DNA of 64,000 nucleotides from Actinophytocola oryzae (lineage in GTDB: Bacteria; Actinomycetota; Actinomycetes; Mycobacteriales; Pseudonocardiaceae). Positions 26,681 through 35,400 of this stretch are shown one piece after another. The DNA is taken from positions 186,001 to 250,000 of the forward strand of contig NZ_SOCP01000002.1 in NCBI RefSeq assembly GCF_004364325.1, written 5' to 3'. The notes under the pieces are model-generated. The model was not told where the DNA came from. It worked only from the letters and a program-made list of their open reading frames with translations, and did not search any database. The translations under genes and the position numbers were made by a program. How positions within the stretch are numbered: the first letter of the stretch is position 1; the number at the start of each line of letters is the position of its first letter.

Positions 26681-27859
26681 GTGGTGGTCCCGACGAGCAC
26701 GTTCGCCGACGTAGTCGTCGTCGGATCGGGGCCCGCGGGCTGGGCGCTCGCGGACCACTGCGTCCGCAACGGACTGCTCACCGCGCTCGTGGCTCCTGCG
26801 CCGACCGAGCCGTGGACGGCGACCTACGGCCTGTGGACCACCCAGACCGGTGGTCTGCCCCCGGGCTCCGCCGTCGTGCGGGCGCGGCGGGTGCTGGCCG
26901 GAGACCACGTGCTGAACCGCGAGTACGCCGTCCTGGACAACGAGGCCGTCCGCCGCGGCTATGCCCGTCAGCCGGTGCACACCGTGGCCGCCGTCGTGAC
27001 GGGGGTCGAGCACCGGAGTGACCGCGCCGTCGTCGCTCTGGAGTCGGGCGGGCGGCTGGCGTGCCGGCTGGTCGTCGACGCGTCGGGCCGGCGCAGGGCG
27101 CTGTCCGGCGGTCAGCGGCGGGGGAGCAGGCCGGAGCAGACCGCCTACGGCATGATCTTCCCCACCTCGGTCGCCGAGCCGCTGGTGGGAAGGCACGAGG
27201 CGGTGTTCATGCGTTGGGCCGGGGACACCGCCGGCCCTCCGACCTTCCTCTACGCGGTGCCACTGCCCGACGACCGCGTCCTGCTGGAGGAGACCTCGCT
27301 CGTCCGCAGACCCGGTCTCGCGCTCGTCGAGCTGAAGCGGCGCTTGCTGCGCCGCCTCGAGCACGCGGGCATCCCGTCCGACGCGGCCACGAGCACCGAA
27401 CACGTGCGGTTCGCGATGGACGCGCCCCGGCCGGGACCTCGGGGCGCCGACCTCTCGTTCGGCGTCGCCGCGGGCATGATGCACCCGGCGACCGGGTACA
27501 GCGTCGGCGAGGCACTGACCTCGGCTCCGCCGCTGGCCAGGGCCATCGCGGAGGCCCTGCCGCGCGGCCGGGACGAGGCGAGGCGGGCGGCGCGTGCCCA
27601 GCTGTGGTCCTACCGCGCACGGGCGGTGCGGCGACTGCGCGTGTGGGGGCAGCGAACGCTGCTGACGCTCGCGCCGGAGCAGGTGCCGGAGTTCTTCGAC
27701 GCGTTCTTCTCGATCCCGGAGCACCTGCAGGACGCCTACCTGTGCGGACGGGACGACCTCGCGGGCACGGTGGCCGCGATGGCGGCCGTGCACCGCGCCG
27801 CGTCCGCGCGCCTGCGTGCCGCCATGGTCACGGGTGCGCTTCCCCAGCTGACGGGGTAG
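26681..27859 (+). CDS. crtY: Lycopene beta-cyclase CrtY
   Basis: A ~392-residue lycopene cyclase forming beta-rings at the ends of lycopene. N-terminal flavin/NAD fold DVVVVGSGPAGWALADHC; family blocks TYGLWTTQTGGLP, LVVDASGRRRAL, TFLYAVPLPDDRVLLEETSLVRRP and MMHPATGYSVGEAL. The frame is also open from a GTG at 26660; I prefer GTG 26681 (VVPTSTFADVVVVG) because a -10-like TACATT lies just before it and the extra seven residues are not family-like. Divergent from crtE; its cyclised product feeds crtU. Confidence 0.93.
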   Translation: MVVPTSTFADVVVVGSGPAGWALADHCVRNGLLTALVAPAPTEPWTATYGLWTTQTGGLPPGSAVVRARRVLAGDHVLNREYAVLDNEAVRRGYARQPVHTVAAVVTGVEHRSDRAVVALESGGRLACRLVVDASGRRRALSGGQRRGSRPEQTAYGMIFPTSVAEPLVGRHEAVFMRWAGDTAGPPTFLYAVPLPDDRVLLEETSLVRRPGLALVELKRRLLRRLEHAGIPSDAATSTEHVRFAMDAPRPGPRGADLSFGVAAGMMHPATGYSVGEALTSAPPLARAIAEALPRGRDEARRAARAQLWSYRARAVRRLRVWGQRTLLTLAPEQVPEFFDAFFSIPEHLQDAYLCGRDDLAGTVAAMAAVHRAASARLRAAMVTGALPQLTG

Positions 27860-27875
27860 CACCCGGTGCGATGAT

Positions 27876-28787
27876 GTGCCGGTGCTCGAACCAGGTGACG
27901 GCGCCACGGCGAGGACCCGCGTGTACACGGCGGGCCAGGTGGCCCGCGCCCTCGGCGTCGCGGAGACCACGCTGCGCTCCTGGCACCGCCGCTACCGGAT
28001 CGGGCCGCACGCCGCCACCCCCGGCGGGTACCGCAGGTACAGCGCGGAGGACGTCACACGCCTGCAGGACATGTGCGACCTGATCAGGTCCGGCATGCTG
28101 GCCTCGGACGCCGCACGGACCGTGAGCGGGAAGCCGTCCGCCGAGTCCCTCCGCCTGTTACGGGACCGCCTGACCGCCGCCGGCCGAAGGCTGGACAGCC
28201 GGGCCTGCCTGGAGATCGTCGCGGAGGCCGTCCGGACCCTCGGCGTCCCCGCGACGTGGGACGGCCTGTGCTGCCCGGTCCTGCGTGAGGTCGAGTCCGA
28301 ACAGGCGGCACGCGCAGACGACACGGCGTGCATCCCGAGGGAGCACGTGCTGTCGTGGGCGATCACGGCCGCACTGCACCAGGTGACCCCCACGATCCCG
28401 GTCGGCAACCTGCCGACGGTCATGCTCGCCTGCACCGACACCGAACAGCACTCACTGCCCCTCGAGGCGTTGGCGGCGGCACTGGCGGAACGCCGGGTGC
28501 CGGTGCGGATGCTGGGCGCGGCGGTGCCGACGGCGAGCCTCGTCGACGCGGTACGCGCCGCGTCGCCCCATGTGGTCGTCCTGTGGGCACAACGACGGGA
28601 GACGGCGAGCCGGCAGACGCTCGCCAGGCTGCGGCGCCTGCCCGTGCGTCCGCTGACCGCGGGTCCGGGCTGGCTGCCCAGGCGCCACGGCGGCGTCGGG
28701 CACGTCGACAGCCTGTCGGCGGCACTGGCGTCCCTGGCGGACATCATCGAGGGAGCTGAACCGGTCGGCTCGCCAGGTCGGCCCTGA
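27876..28787 (+). CDS. litR: MerR/B12-binding light-responsive regulator (CarH/LitR-like)
   Basis: A ~303-residue regulator. Residues ~15-85 form a MerR winged helix-turn-helix (VYTAGQVARALGVAETTLRSWHRRYRIG, then GGYRRYSAEDVTRLQ). The middle is a helical bundle with REHVLSWAI, where CarH proteins have the Glu-His contacts above the cobalamin. The C-terminal part is Rossmann-like, with DTEQHSLPLEALAAAL in the place of CarH's ExHHxxG loop, so the His that coordinates cobalt appears kept, followed by VPVRMLGAAVP. Proteins of this type bind adenosylcobalamin and repress carotenoid genes in the dark. Placed 17 bp after crtY and beside photolyases, it is the likely light switch of the region. Start (GTG 27876 or 27882) is uncertain. 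Confidence 0.85.
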   Translation: MPVLEPGDGATARTRVYTAGQVARALGVAETTLRSWHRRYRIGPHAATPGGYRRYSAEDVTRLQDMCDLIRSGMLASDAARTVSGKPSAESLRLLRDRLTAAGRRLDSRACLEIVAEAVRTLGVPATWDGLCCPVLREVESEQAARADDTACIPREHVLSWAITAALHQVTPTIPVGNLPTVMLACTDTEQHSLPLEALAAALAERRVPVRMLGAAVPTASLVDAVRAASPHVVVLWAQRRETASRQTLARLRRLPVRPLTAGPGWLPRRHGGVGHVDSLSAALASLADIIEGAEPVGSPGRP

Positions 28788-28801
28788 CCGCGGTCAGGGC
28801 C
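28780..28801. terminator. Perfect 22-bp palindrome, regulator terminator
   Basis: GGCCCTGACCGCGGTCAGGGCC is a complete palindrome that overlaps the TGA of the MerR-type regulator gene (28785-28787). As RNA it forms an 8-bp stem with a CCGCGG loop. Best read as a transcription terminator for crtY-litR. Confidence 0.6.
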
Positions 28802-28861
28802 GTCAGCCCGGCCTGGATGGTGAACACGACGAGGGCTCCCGGGACCGAGGGCGATGATCTC

Positions 28862-28909
28862 GCCGGTGCCGGTGCCGGTGCCGGTGCCGGTGCCGGTGCC
28901 GGTGCCGGT
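28862..28909. repeat. Hexanucleotide tandem repeat (GCCGGT) x8
   Basis: Eight uninterrupted copies of GCCGGT followed by a partial copy, in the non-coding interval after the MerR-type regulator. It is read as VPVPVP or GAGAGA depending on frame, but no frame around it is convincingly coding. Simple repeats of this kind are prone to slippage. Confidence 0.9.
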
Positions 28910-28959
28910 GCCGGGGATGGCGGTGGTTCTCGGCGTGGCGTTCAGCAGGACCCGTGCCC

Positions 28960-29153
28960 TGTCACCACAGCCGCACCCGTCCGGAGCGGTGCTGTCCTGT
29001 GCGGCGAAGCCGGGTGCGGTCGGCCGCGCCCGCGGCGGCCGGCTCGTCCGCCAGGGTGCCGGACAGGCAGGCCGTCGCGATGGTGAGCCGGGTCGACCTC
29101 GTCACCGGCGTCGGCTCCGTCGTGTGCTCGAGTTCCGCGGTGACCGCGGTCAC
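28960..29153 (-). pseudogene. Remnant of 3-dehydroshikimate dehydratase gene
   Basis: A GTG at 29153 overlaps the stop of the shikimate dehydrogenase gene (GTGA), the spacing of a coupled operon. The first ~40 residues include TRLTIATACLSGTLADE, which matches the N-terminal strand and SGTL element of sugar-phosphate-isomerase-like dehydroshikimate dehydratases (often fused to an HPPD-like domain, as in QsuB). After that the similarity collapses into Arg/Gly-rich sequence and the frame stops after 63 codons instead of ~600. The neighbouring shikimate dehydrogenase is the expected operon partner. I read it as a deletion remnant; identification rests on a short match. Confidence 0.55.
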
Positions 29154-29989
29154 CTCCCGGCGATCTCGTCGAAGTGGCGCAGCATGCGGTCGGTGTCGGG
29201 TTCGCGGCCGGTGATGATCCGGAAGGTGCCCGCGGCCTGGAACACGGCCATCCGGCCGCCGTCGAGTACCCGGCAGCCGCGTGTTCGGGCGGTGGTCAGG
29301 AGTTCTGTCTCGAGTGGGCGGTAGACGACGTCAGCGACCCACAGGTCTGGTCGCAGCGCTGTCGCGGGCAGGGGGAGACCCGGGTGGCCTGCCATGCCGG
29401 TGGGGGTGGCGTGCACGAGTCCGTTCGCGTCGTCGAGCAGTCCCGGTTCGTCGAGGCGGACGGCCTTGGCCGCGGGGATGCGGTCGGCGAGTCGTCCGGC
29501 TCTGTCGTGGTCGACGTCAGCGATGTGGAGGGTGTGGACGCCGAGAGAGGACAGGGCGTGGGCGATGGCGGCGCCCGCGCCACCCGCGCCGAGGAGCACG
29601 ACCGTCTCGATGGCCGCGCCGGGGAGCCCGGTGGCGAGTGCTTGTGCGAAGCCGGTCAGGTCTGTGTTGTGGCCGACCGAGCCGGTGTCGGTGAACACCA
29701 CCGTGTTCACCGCGCCCACCGAGGCGGCGTCGGGGGAGAGCTGGTCGAGGTGGGGGAGCACGAGCTGTTTGACGGGATGGGTGACGTTCAGGCCGTCGTA
29801 TCCGGCGAGCTGTGCGGCGGCGACGACGTCGCCGACCCGTTCCGGGCCGAGTGTCCGCAGGTCGAGGAGGCGGTAGAGGTAGCGGATGCCGAGGGTGTCC
29901 GCTTCTCGTTCGTGCAGGTGCGGGGTGAGGGAGGTGCCGATTCCCGAGCCGACCAGGCCGACGAGATAACCGGAGCGCGCCGATGCCAT
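29150..29989 (-). CDS. aroE: Shikimate/quinate 5-dehydrogenase
   Basis: A 279-residue NAD(P)-dependent dehydrogenase. N-terminal substrate domain: GIGTSLTPHLHE, GYDGLNVTHPVKQLV with the catalytic Lys, and SVGHNTDLTGF with the catalytic Asp. Rossmann domain: VVLLGAGGAGAAIAHALSSLG. C-terminal GGRMAVFQAAGTFRIITG. The SLTPHLHE variant and clustering with a dehydroshikimate dehydratase remnant suggest a catabolic quinate/shikimate enzyme (QsuD-like) rather than the housekeeping AroE. The downstream partner has decayed, so the pathway may no longer run. Confidence 0.92.
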   Translation of the reverse strand: MASARSGYLVGLVGSGIGTSLTPHLHEREADTLGIRYLYRLLDLRTLGPERVGDVVAAAQLAGYDGLNVTHPVKQLVLPHLDQLSPDAASVGAVNTVVFTDTGSVGHNTDLTGFAQALATGLPGAAIETVVLLGAGGAGAAIAHALSSLGVHTLHIADVDHDRAGRLADRIPAAKAVRLDEPGLLDDANGLVHATPTGMAGHPGLPLPATALRPDLWVADVVYRPLETELLTTARTRGCRVLDGGRMAVFQAAGTFRIITGREPDTDRMLRHFDEIAGR

Positions 29990-30006
29990 GAGCCTCCTCG
30001 CAGCCC

Positions 30007-30021
30007 GTCCGTTGAACGGAC
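30007..30021. promoter_or_regulatory. Inverted repeat, putative operator
   Basis: GTCCGTT-G-AACGGAC, a 7-bp perfect inverted repeat with a single central base, 18 bp upstream of the shikimate dehydrogenase start and next to an AT-rich stretch. Size and symmetry suit a TetR- or IclR-type dimer; no such regulator is encoded nearby in the window. Confidence 0.5.
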
Positions 30022-30060
30022 TAGATAGTTACATATACGCCGCGAAGGTGGAACGGGGAA

Positions 30061-30096
30061 GACCGGCCCGCCACCCGGGGGAGTGGCGGGCCGGTC
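30061..30096. terminator. Strong 14-bp hairpin of unclear assignment
   Basis: GACCGGCCCGCCAC / GTGGCGGGCCGGTC, a perfect 14-bp stem with an 8-nt loop. It lies upstream of the leftward shikimate dehydrogenase and to the left of the RNA-ligase region. It could stop leftward transcription coming from the RNA-ligase gene and so insulate the dehydrogenase promoter. Confidence 0.5.
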
Positions 30097-30528
30097 GCCC
30101 AGTACACCTCGATCTCGCCGAACGCCGGGCGCCGGACGCGTCGACCTGATCGAACTGCCGACGGGGCGCCGCCGAGTCGCGCGCCGACTCCTGGCGGTCG
30201 GGACGAAGGGCGCGGAGTGGGAGGCAGGAGCGGTCGTCGACGGCTCCGACCTGTGTCTCGTGCTCCGCCTCGACGACGTCCACCGGGCAGGCGTCGAGGT
30301 CCGGGAGTCCGCACTCGTCGCACGAGCCGTCTCATCGGCGGGCTGGACCACGTCCTCGCGGAGGTGTCCCGGCCGACAACGCGGTCGCGATGTGCGTCCG
30401 GCCGTCGAGCAGCGCGGGAGCGGGCGTCCTTCCGTTCCGGGAGTTCGCTGCCGCCCGCGATCCCCTCGGACGGTTCGCCGACGGTCGTGCTGCTGTGGCG
30501 CCTGCGAACAGTGGTAGTCGGCCGTGGT

Positions 30529-31302
30529 TCACCGCCTGCGGCGGAGTGTCCTTTCGTAGTCCTGGAACCGAGCCTTGGCGATGGTGCCGCGGTCCGCCGT
30601 GCGCAGCACGATGCCCTCCGCGGCGCCTGCCGCGCCGTCGTCGAGGGCGCTACGGGTGCGTGGCAGGTGTTCTGCCAGGAAGGACCGGGTCTTGTCCAGT
30701 TCGACGGGCAGTTCCGCGGCGTCGACGGTGAACAGGCGCGGGGTGAGGGTGAGCGCGTCCGCCTCGGCGCGTGCGGTCAGGTCCTTTTCGGACAGATACC
30801 GTTGGCCGCCGGACTCGCGCCAGGCCGAGAGCCGGTCCGGTGGCAGCGCCATGAGTTCGGCGTAGTCGTCGATCACGGCCACGTCGAACAGTCGGAAGCC
30901 GACGGACCGCTCGCCGGTGTACTGCTTGCCGGCCGCGGTCACCTTGCCGCCGTACACCTCCAGGTAGTGCACGCGGATCACGTCGTCGGTGACCGGCGCG
31001 AGTGCGTCGGCGAACGCCCGCAGCGCGGCCACGATGCCCTGTGCGGGGTTGCCGATCAGGTCGCCTCTGGCATAGAGCAGTTCCTCCCGGCTGCCGAGCA
31101 GGTACTCACCGTCCGGCAGGGAGATGACCCGCGAGTTCGTGCCGTCGACCTTCTCGGTGCCGATGACCGCACCGGTGAACGGGACCGTGTCGTCGAGCAG
31201 GCCGCCCTTCGCCGGGTCGAGCGTGTGGTAGGTGGGGATGGACGGATACTTGGTCAGGGAGTTGAGCCTGGCCAGATCCGCCCCGCGCACCGTGAACGTC
31301 AT
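30529..31302 (-). CDS. RNA-ligase-family protein
   Basis: A 257-residue member of the covalent nucleotidyltransferase (ATP-dependent RNA ligase) family. Motif I is GTEKVDGTNSR with K51 as the adenylated lysine, preceded by LTKYPSIPTYHTLD, typical of this group. The motif IV-like AAEGIVLRT and motif V-like IAKARFQDYERT follow near the C-terminus. ATG at 31302 has GGAGG six bases upstream (frame open to 31347 without a site). No OB-fold, kinase, phosphatase or helicase neighbour is visible, so the partner pathway (RNA repair, tRNA ligation) is unknown. Confidence 0.85.
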   Translation of the reverse strand: MTFTVRGADLARLNSLTKYPSIPTYHTLDPAKGGLLDDTVPFTGAVIGTEKVDGTNSRVISLPDGEYLLGSREELLYARGDLIGNPAQGIVAALRAFADALAPVTDDVIRVHYLEVYGGKVTAAGKQYTGERSVGFRLFDVAVIDDYAELMALPPDRLSAWRESGGQRYLSEKDLTARAEADALTLTPRLFTVDAAELPVELDKTRSFLAEHLPRTRSALDDGAAGAAEGIVLRTADRGTIAKARFQDYERTLRRRR

Positions 31303-31574
31303 CGTGTCCTCCCCATGACTTGGTGCGGGGATCATCCCACCGGTCACGAGGAGGACGCGCGCGAATTAACCTCGGGCCCCCGCTTTGTTTGCGTGTTTCC
31401 ACCGATGCCGACGACCCGGCCTGCGTAGGTACGCTCGACATTCGTTGCATCGCCTGGTGAGCGCCTTCGACGACCCGGACGTACTCCAGAGGTCTGGACC
31501 AATCCGGCCCGGACCGGCCGACGTCGTCTCGAAGGGGTAGTCCAGCACGGTTGGCACGCAAATCGGAGGAACAC

Positions 31575-32162
31575 GTGCGCACAGTTCTGTCCAGAACAGG
31601 GTTACTGGTCGGTGCCGTCACGCTCGCGCTGGCCACGACGGCCGGCCCGACGGTCGCGGCACCCGACCACACCGCGGACGTCGCCACCGGCGCCCGCACG
31701 ATCACCATCACGACTGAGGGCATCCCGGCGGCCGTGCTGCGCGCGGCGGCCGAACAGGCGCCCAGGCAGACCCCACTCGCCGGTCACGCCACGACGAGGG
31801 GAGTCGACGTGGTGATCACGTGCCCGATCTCGTCGGACTACCCGCACAAGTCCACCACCACGCCGGGTGCCGTGGACGGCAAGGCCAAGACCTCGTGTGA
31901 CGCCCCTGTGCCCGACCTACGCGCACAGGGCGAGCTGTACCGCTACCTGGACGGGTACGGCTTCACCCTCGTCGGCATCGGATCGCTCGACTACCAGTTC
32001 AACAGCACCGGCCCGGTGTCATCCGCGGCGTTCGACCTCTGCTGGAGCACGCCGCAGTACTACTACACGAGGGGCATCCACAGCGTGGTGTTCCCGCCCA
32101 ACTTCACACCCCAGTCTGCTTCCGGGACGACGCAGAGCCCGGTGATCCAGGTGACCTGCTGA
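31575..32162 (+). CDS. Small secreted protein with four cysteines
   Basis: A 195-residue protein with a Sec signal peptide (VRTVLSRTGLLVGAVTLALATTAGPTVAA, cleavage after AA near residue 29). The mature part is hydrophilic and carries four Cys (VVITCPIS, KTSCDAP, FDLCWST, IQVTC at the very end), probably two disulfides, with a Tyr-rich patch QYYYTRG. The PHKSTTTPGAVDGKAKTSC stretch resembles a recurrent motif in actinobacterial secreted proteins of unknown role. GTG at 31575 is chosen for its GGAGGA at 31565-31570. Followed by a strong terminator, so a monocistronic unit. Confidence 0.85.
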   Translation: MRTVLSRTGLLVGAVTLALATTAGPTVAAPDHTADVATGARTITITTEGIPAAVLRAAAEQAPRQTPLAGHATTRGVDVVITCPISSDYPHKSTTTPGAVDGKAKTSCDAPVPDLRAQGELYRYLDGYGFTLVGIGSLDYQFNSTGPVSSAAFDLCWSTPQYYYTRGIHSVVFPPNFTPQSASGTTQSPVIQVTC

Positions 32163-32175
32163 CCGGCACCCCCAC

Positions 32176-32202
32176 GCGGACCAGGGCGAGGCCCTGGTCC
32201 GC
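32176..32202 (+). terminator. Hairpin terminator
   Basis: GCGGACCAGGGC / GCCCTGGTCCGC, a perfect 12-bp stem with GAG loop, 14 bp after the stop of the secreted-protein gene. No T-tract follows. Confidence 0.75.
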
Positions 32203-32418
32203 CAGGGGGGATGGCTCGACTGTCGTCACCCCGGTGTCGATCTTCTCCGCGAGCCCCGGCGGTGGCGACCCCCGCGAGCCTCGAACGGCGACTCCCGCCG
32301 AGTTCAGCGCCGACCGTGCCCGTCCGAGTTACCGGTGGCTTCCTCCCTCGTGGACCGCCACGTGTGAGTGTGCCGTCCATAAGCGCTCCCAGGGGGAGCC
32401 TTTCCGGAAGGACGGGCC

Positions 32419-35400
32419 ATGATGTTTTCCCGATGGCGACGACGCCTCGTGGCGGCGCTGTGCCTGGGGGTCGCGCTGACCTTCATGCCTGCGACCCCCG
32501 TTGGTGCACAGGAACAGGCGGGCACCCCGCGTGCCGAGGACCTCGCGCGGTTGGTCAACCCCTACATCGGCACCAAGAAGGGCTGCTGCACCGGGCTCAC
32601 CTACCCCGGCGCGGTCGCCCCGTTCGGCATGGTGCAGTGGAGCCCCGACACCGTGCTGTCCCAGGTCGGTGGCTACAACTACAACGACAACCGCATCAAG
32701 GGGTTCAGCCTCACGCACCTGTCCGGCGCGGGCTGCACGATCTACCAGGACGTGCCGTTCATCCCGTTCGCCGGTGACGTCACCACCTCGCCGGGCACCG
32801 ACAGCGGCCGCTATGTCTCCACCTTCAACCGCGCCAACGAGTCCGCGAGCCCCGGCAACTACGCCGTCGGGTTCGACTCTGGGCTGTCGGTCAAGCTCAC
32901 CGCCACCCAGCGCACCGGCGCCGCCGAGCTCAGCTTCCCCGCCGGGGCCACCGCGTCGCTGCTCGTGAACTCCTCCGGCTCGGTCAACGGCGTCACCGAC
33001 GCGTCCATCACCATCGGCGCCGACTCCATCAGCGGCTACGCGGCCAGCGGCAACTTCTGCGGCTTCCCGCACGGCTACAAGGTGTACTTCCACGCCATCT
33101 TCGACAAGCCGTTCACCTCCCACGGCACGTGGAAGGACGGCACCGTCTCCAGTGGACAGTCCACCGCCACCGGCGGCAAGTCCGGCGGTTACGTGACCTT
33201 CGCGGCAGGCCAGACCGTCAACGTCCGCGTCGGTGTCTCCTACGTCTCCGTCGACGGCGCCAGGAAGAACCTCGCCGGGGAGAGCGGCACCCGCACCTTC
33301 GCCGACCTGTCCACCGCCGCCCGCGCGGCGTGGAACGAGCGGCTCAACCGCATCGCCACCAAGGGCGGCACCGACACCGAGCGCGTCACCTTCTACACCG
33401 CGCTCTACCACGCGCTGCTGCACCCCAACGTGTTCTCCGACGTCGACGGCAGCTACCTCGGGTTCGACAACAAGGTCCACGCCGCCGCCTCCGGCCACGT
33501 CCAGTACACCAACATCTCCGGCTGGGACGTCTACCGCTCCGAGATCGCGCTGCTCGCGCTCCTCGCGCCCAAGGAGACCTCCGACATCATCCGGTCCATG
33601 GTGAACTTCGCCAAGGAAGCCGGGTTCTGGGACCGCTGGACCATCGCCAACGGCACCACCAACGTCATGGTCGGCGACCCCTACCACGCCATGGTCGACA
33701 GCGGCTTCGCGTTCGGCGCCAAGGACTTCGACGCCGGTGAGGCGCTGGCGCTGATGGTCCGCGGCGCCACCCAGCCCTCGCAGGAACGCCCGGGGCTGCC
33801 CGAGTTCCAGCAGTACGGCTACGTCTCCACCGGCGCCACCGGCGTGTGGGGTGCGGCGGCCACCACGCTCGAGTACGAGAGCGCGGACTTCGCCATCGCC
33901 GACCTCGCCAAACGCCTCGGCGACACCGCCACCTACACCACGTTCAGCAAGCGGTCGCAGGCCTGGCAGAACCTGTACAACCCGGCCACCGGGTACCTGC
34001 AGATGCGCAACGCCGACGGCACCTTCCGCCAGCCGTTCTCGCCGACCAGCCTCGAGGGGTTCGTCGAGGGCAACTCCACCCAGTACAGCTGGATGGTGCC
34101 GCACAACCAACGCGGCCTCATCGACGCCATGGGTGGCAACACCGCCACCGTGGCCCGGCTCGACGACTTCTTCCAGAAGCTCAATGCTGGTGCCGACGCG
34201 CCCTACGCCTGGATGGGCAACGAGCCCATCATGCACGTGCCGTGGCTCTACAACTACGCCGGCGCGCCCGGCAAGACGCAGTCGACCACCCGCCGGATCA
34301 TGAACGAGCTGTTCACCTCCGCGCCGGACGGGCTCGCGGGCAACGACGACCTCGGCCAGATGTCGTCCTGGTACGTGTGGGCGGCGCTCGGCATGTACCC
34401 GACGGTGCCCGGCCGCGCCGAGCTCGCCGTCAACGGCTCGCTGTTCACCGAGGCCGTGATCACCCGCCCGACCGGCGCGAGGATCACCATCAAGGCCAGC
34501 GGGGCGGCCACCAACGCGCCCTACATCCGGAGCATGAAGGTCAACGGCGTCGCACAGACCCGCAACTGGCTGCCCGAGAGCTTCGCGGAGAAGGGCGGCA
34601 CGGTCGAGTACACGATGTCGTCGAGCGCGTCGTCGTGGGGAAGCGGCACCGCCGACGCCCCACCGTCCTTCCGCGACGGCGAGGCCACCCAGCGCGGCTT
34701 CGTCCAACCCGACCGCAGCACCATCCCCGCCAACAGCGGCACCTCCGTGTTCGTCGGCGTGGACAACCTGTCCGGTGCCGCCGGTTCGGTCGCCTGGAAG
34801 GCCACCCCACCCGCGGGCATCACCGTGGAACCCTCGTCCGGCACCATCAACCCGGCCACCGGATCGTCCGGCACCCAGAAGGTCACCGTCCGCGTCGCCG
34901 CGGGCACGGCCACCGGGTCCTACCGGGTCCCGGTCACCTACACCACCGCGGGCGGCGCCACACTGCCGCCCAACGGCATCCAGGTGCTCGTCGACACCCC
35001 GGGCGGCCTGCGGGAGGCCTACTCCAGCGTCGCCCAGTGCCCCGACGACCGGCAGTCCGTCGCCTCCTACGACCCCCACTGGAACTACTCGGCGAACGCG
35101 CTCGCGGCCGTCGGCGTGACGCCGGGGGCGACCCTCACCGTGGACGGCATCAGCCACAGGTGGCCGAGCGTCGGCGTCGGTGAGCCGGACAACGTGGTCG
35201 CCAAGGGACAGACGATCGTCCTGCCCAACACCGCGGGCGCCACCCGGCTGTCCATCCTGGGCAGCGCGACCGCGGGCGCGTCCAACGGCACGATGACCAT
35301 CACCTACACCGACGGCACCACCCAGCAGGCCGACGTCGGCCTGTCGGACTGGGGCCTCGACGGCGGTCTCAAGTTCGGCAACAAGGTCGTGGCGAGCCCC

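Larger units (their letters stand above)
29990..30528. other. 539-bp interval: operator-like palindrome, hairpin, uncertain ORF
   Basis: Between shikimate dehydrogenase and the RNA-ligase-like gene. It contains the inverted repeat at 30007-30021, an AT-rich patch (TAGATAGTTACATATA, 30022-30037), which is the probable promoter of the dehydrogenase gene, and the strong hairpin at 30061-30096. A rightward frame from about 30083 to 30517 has coding-like composition only as far as about 30340 (VDLIELPTGRRRVARRLLAVG...), then becomes Arg/Cys-rich. It may be a decayed or frameshifted gene; I recognise no family. Confidence 0.4.

Noticed and set aside
28817..29324. Rightward frames through the GCCGGT repeat coding VPVPVP or GAGAGA proteins
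   Set aside because: No start with a ribosome site, no sensible sequence outside the repeat, and overlap with the antisense dehydratase remnant.
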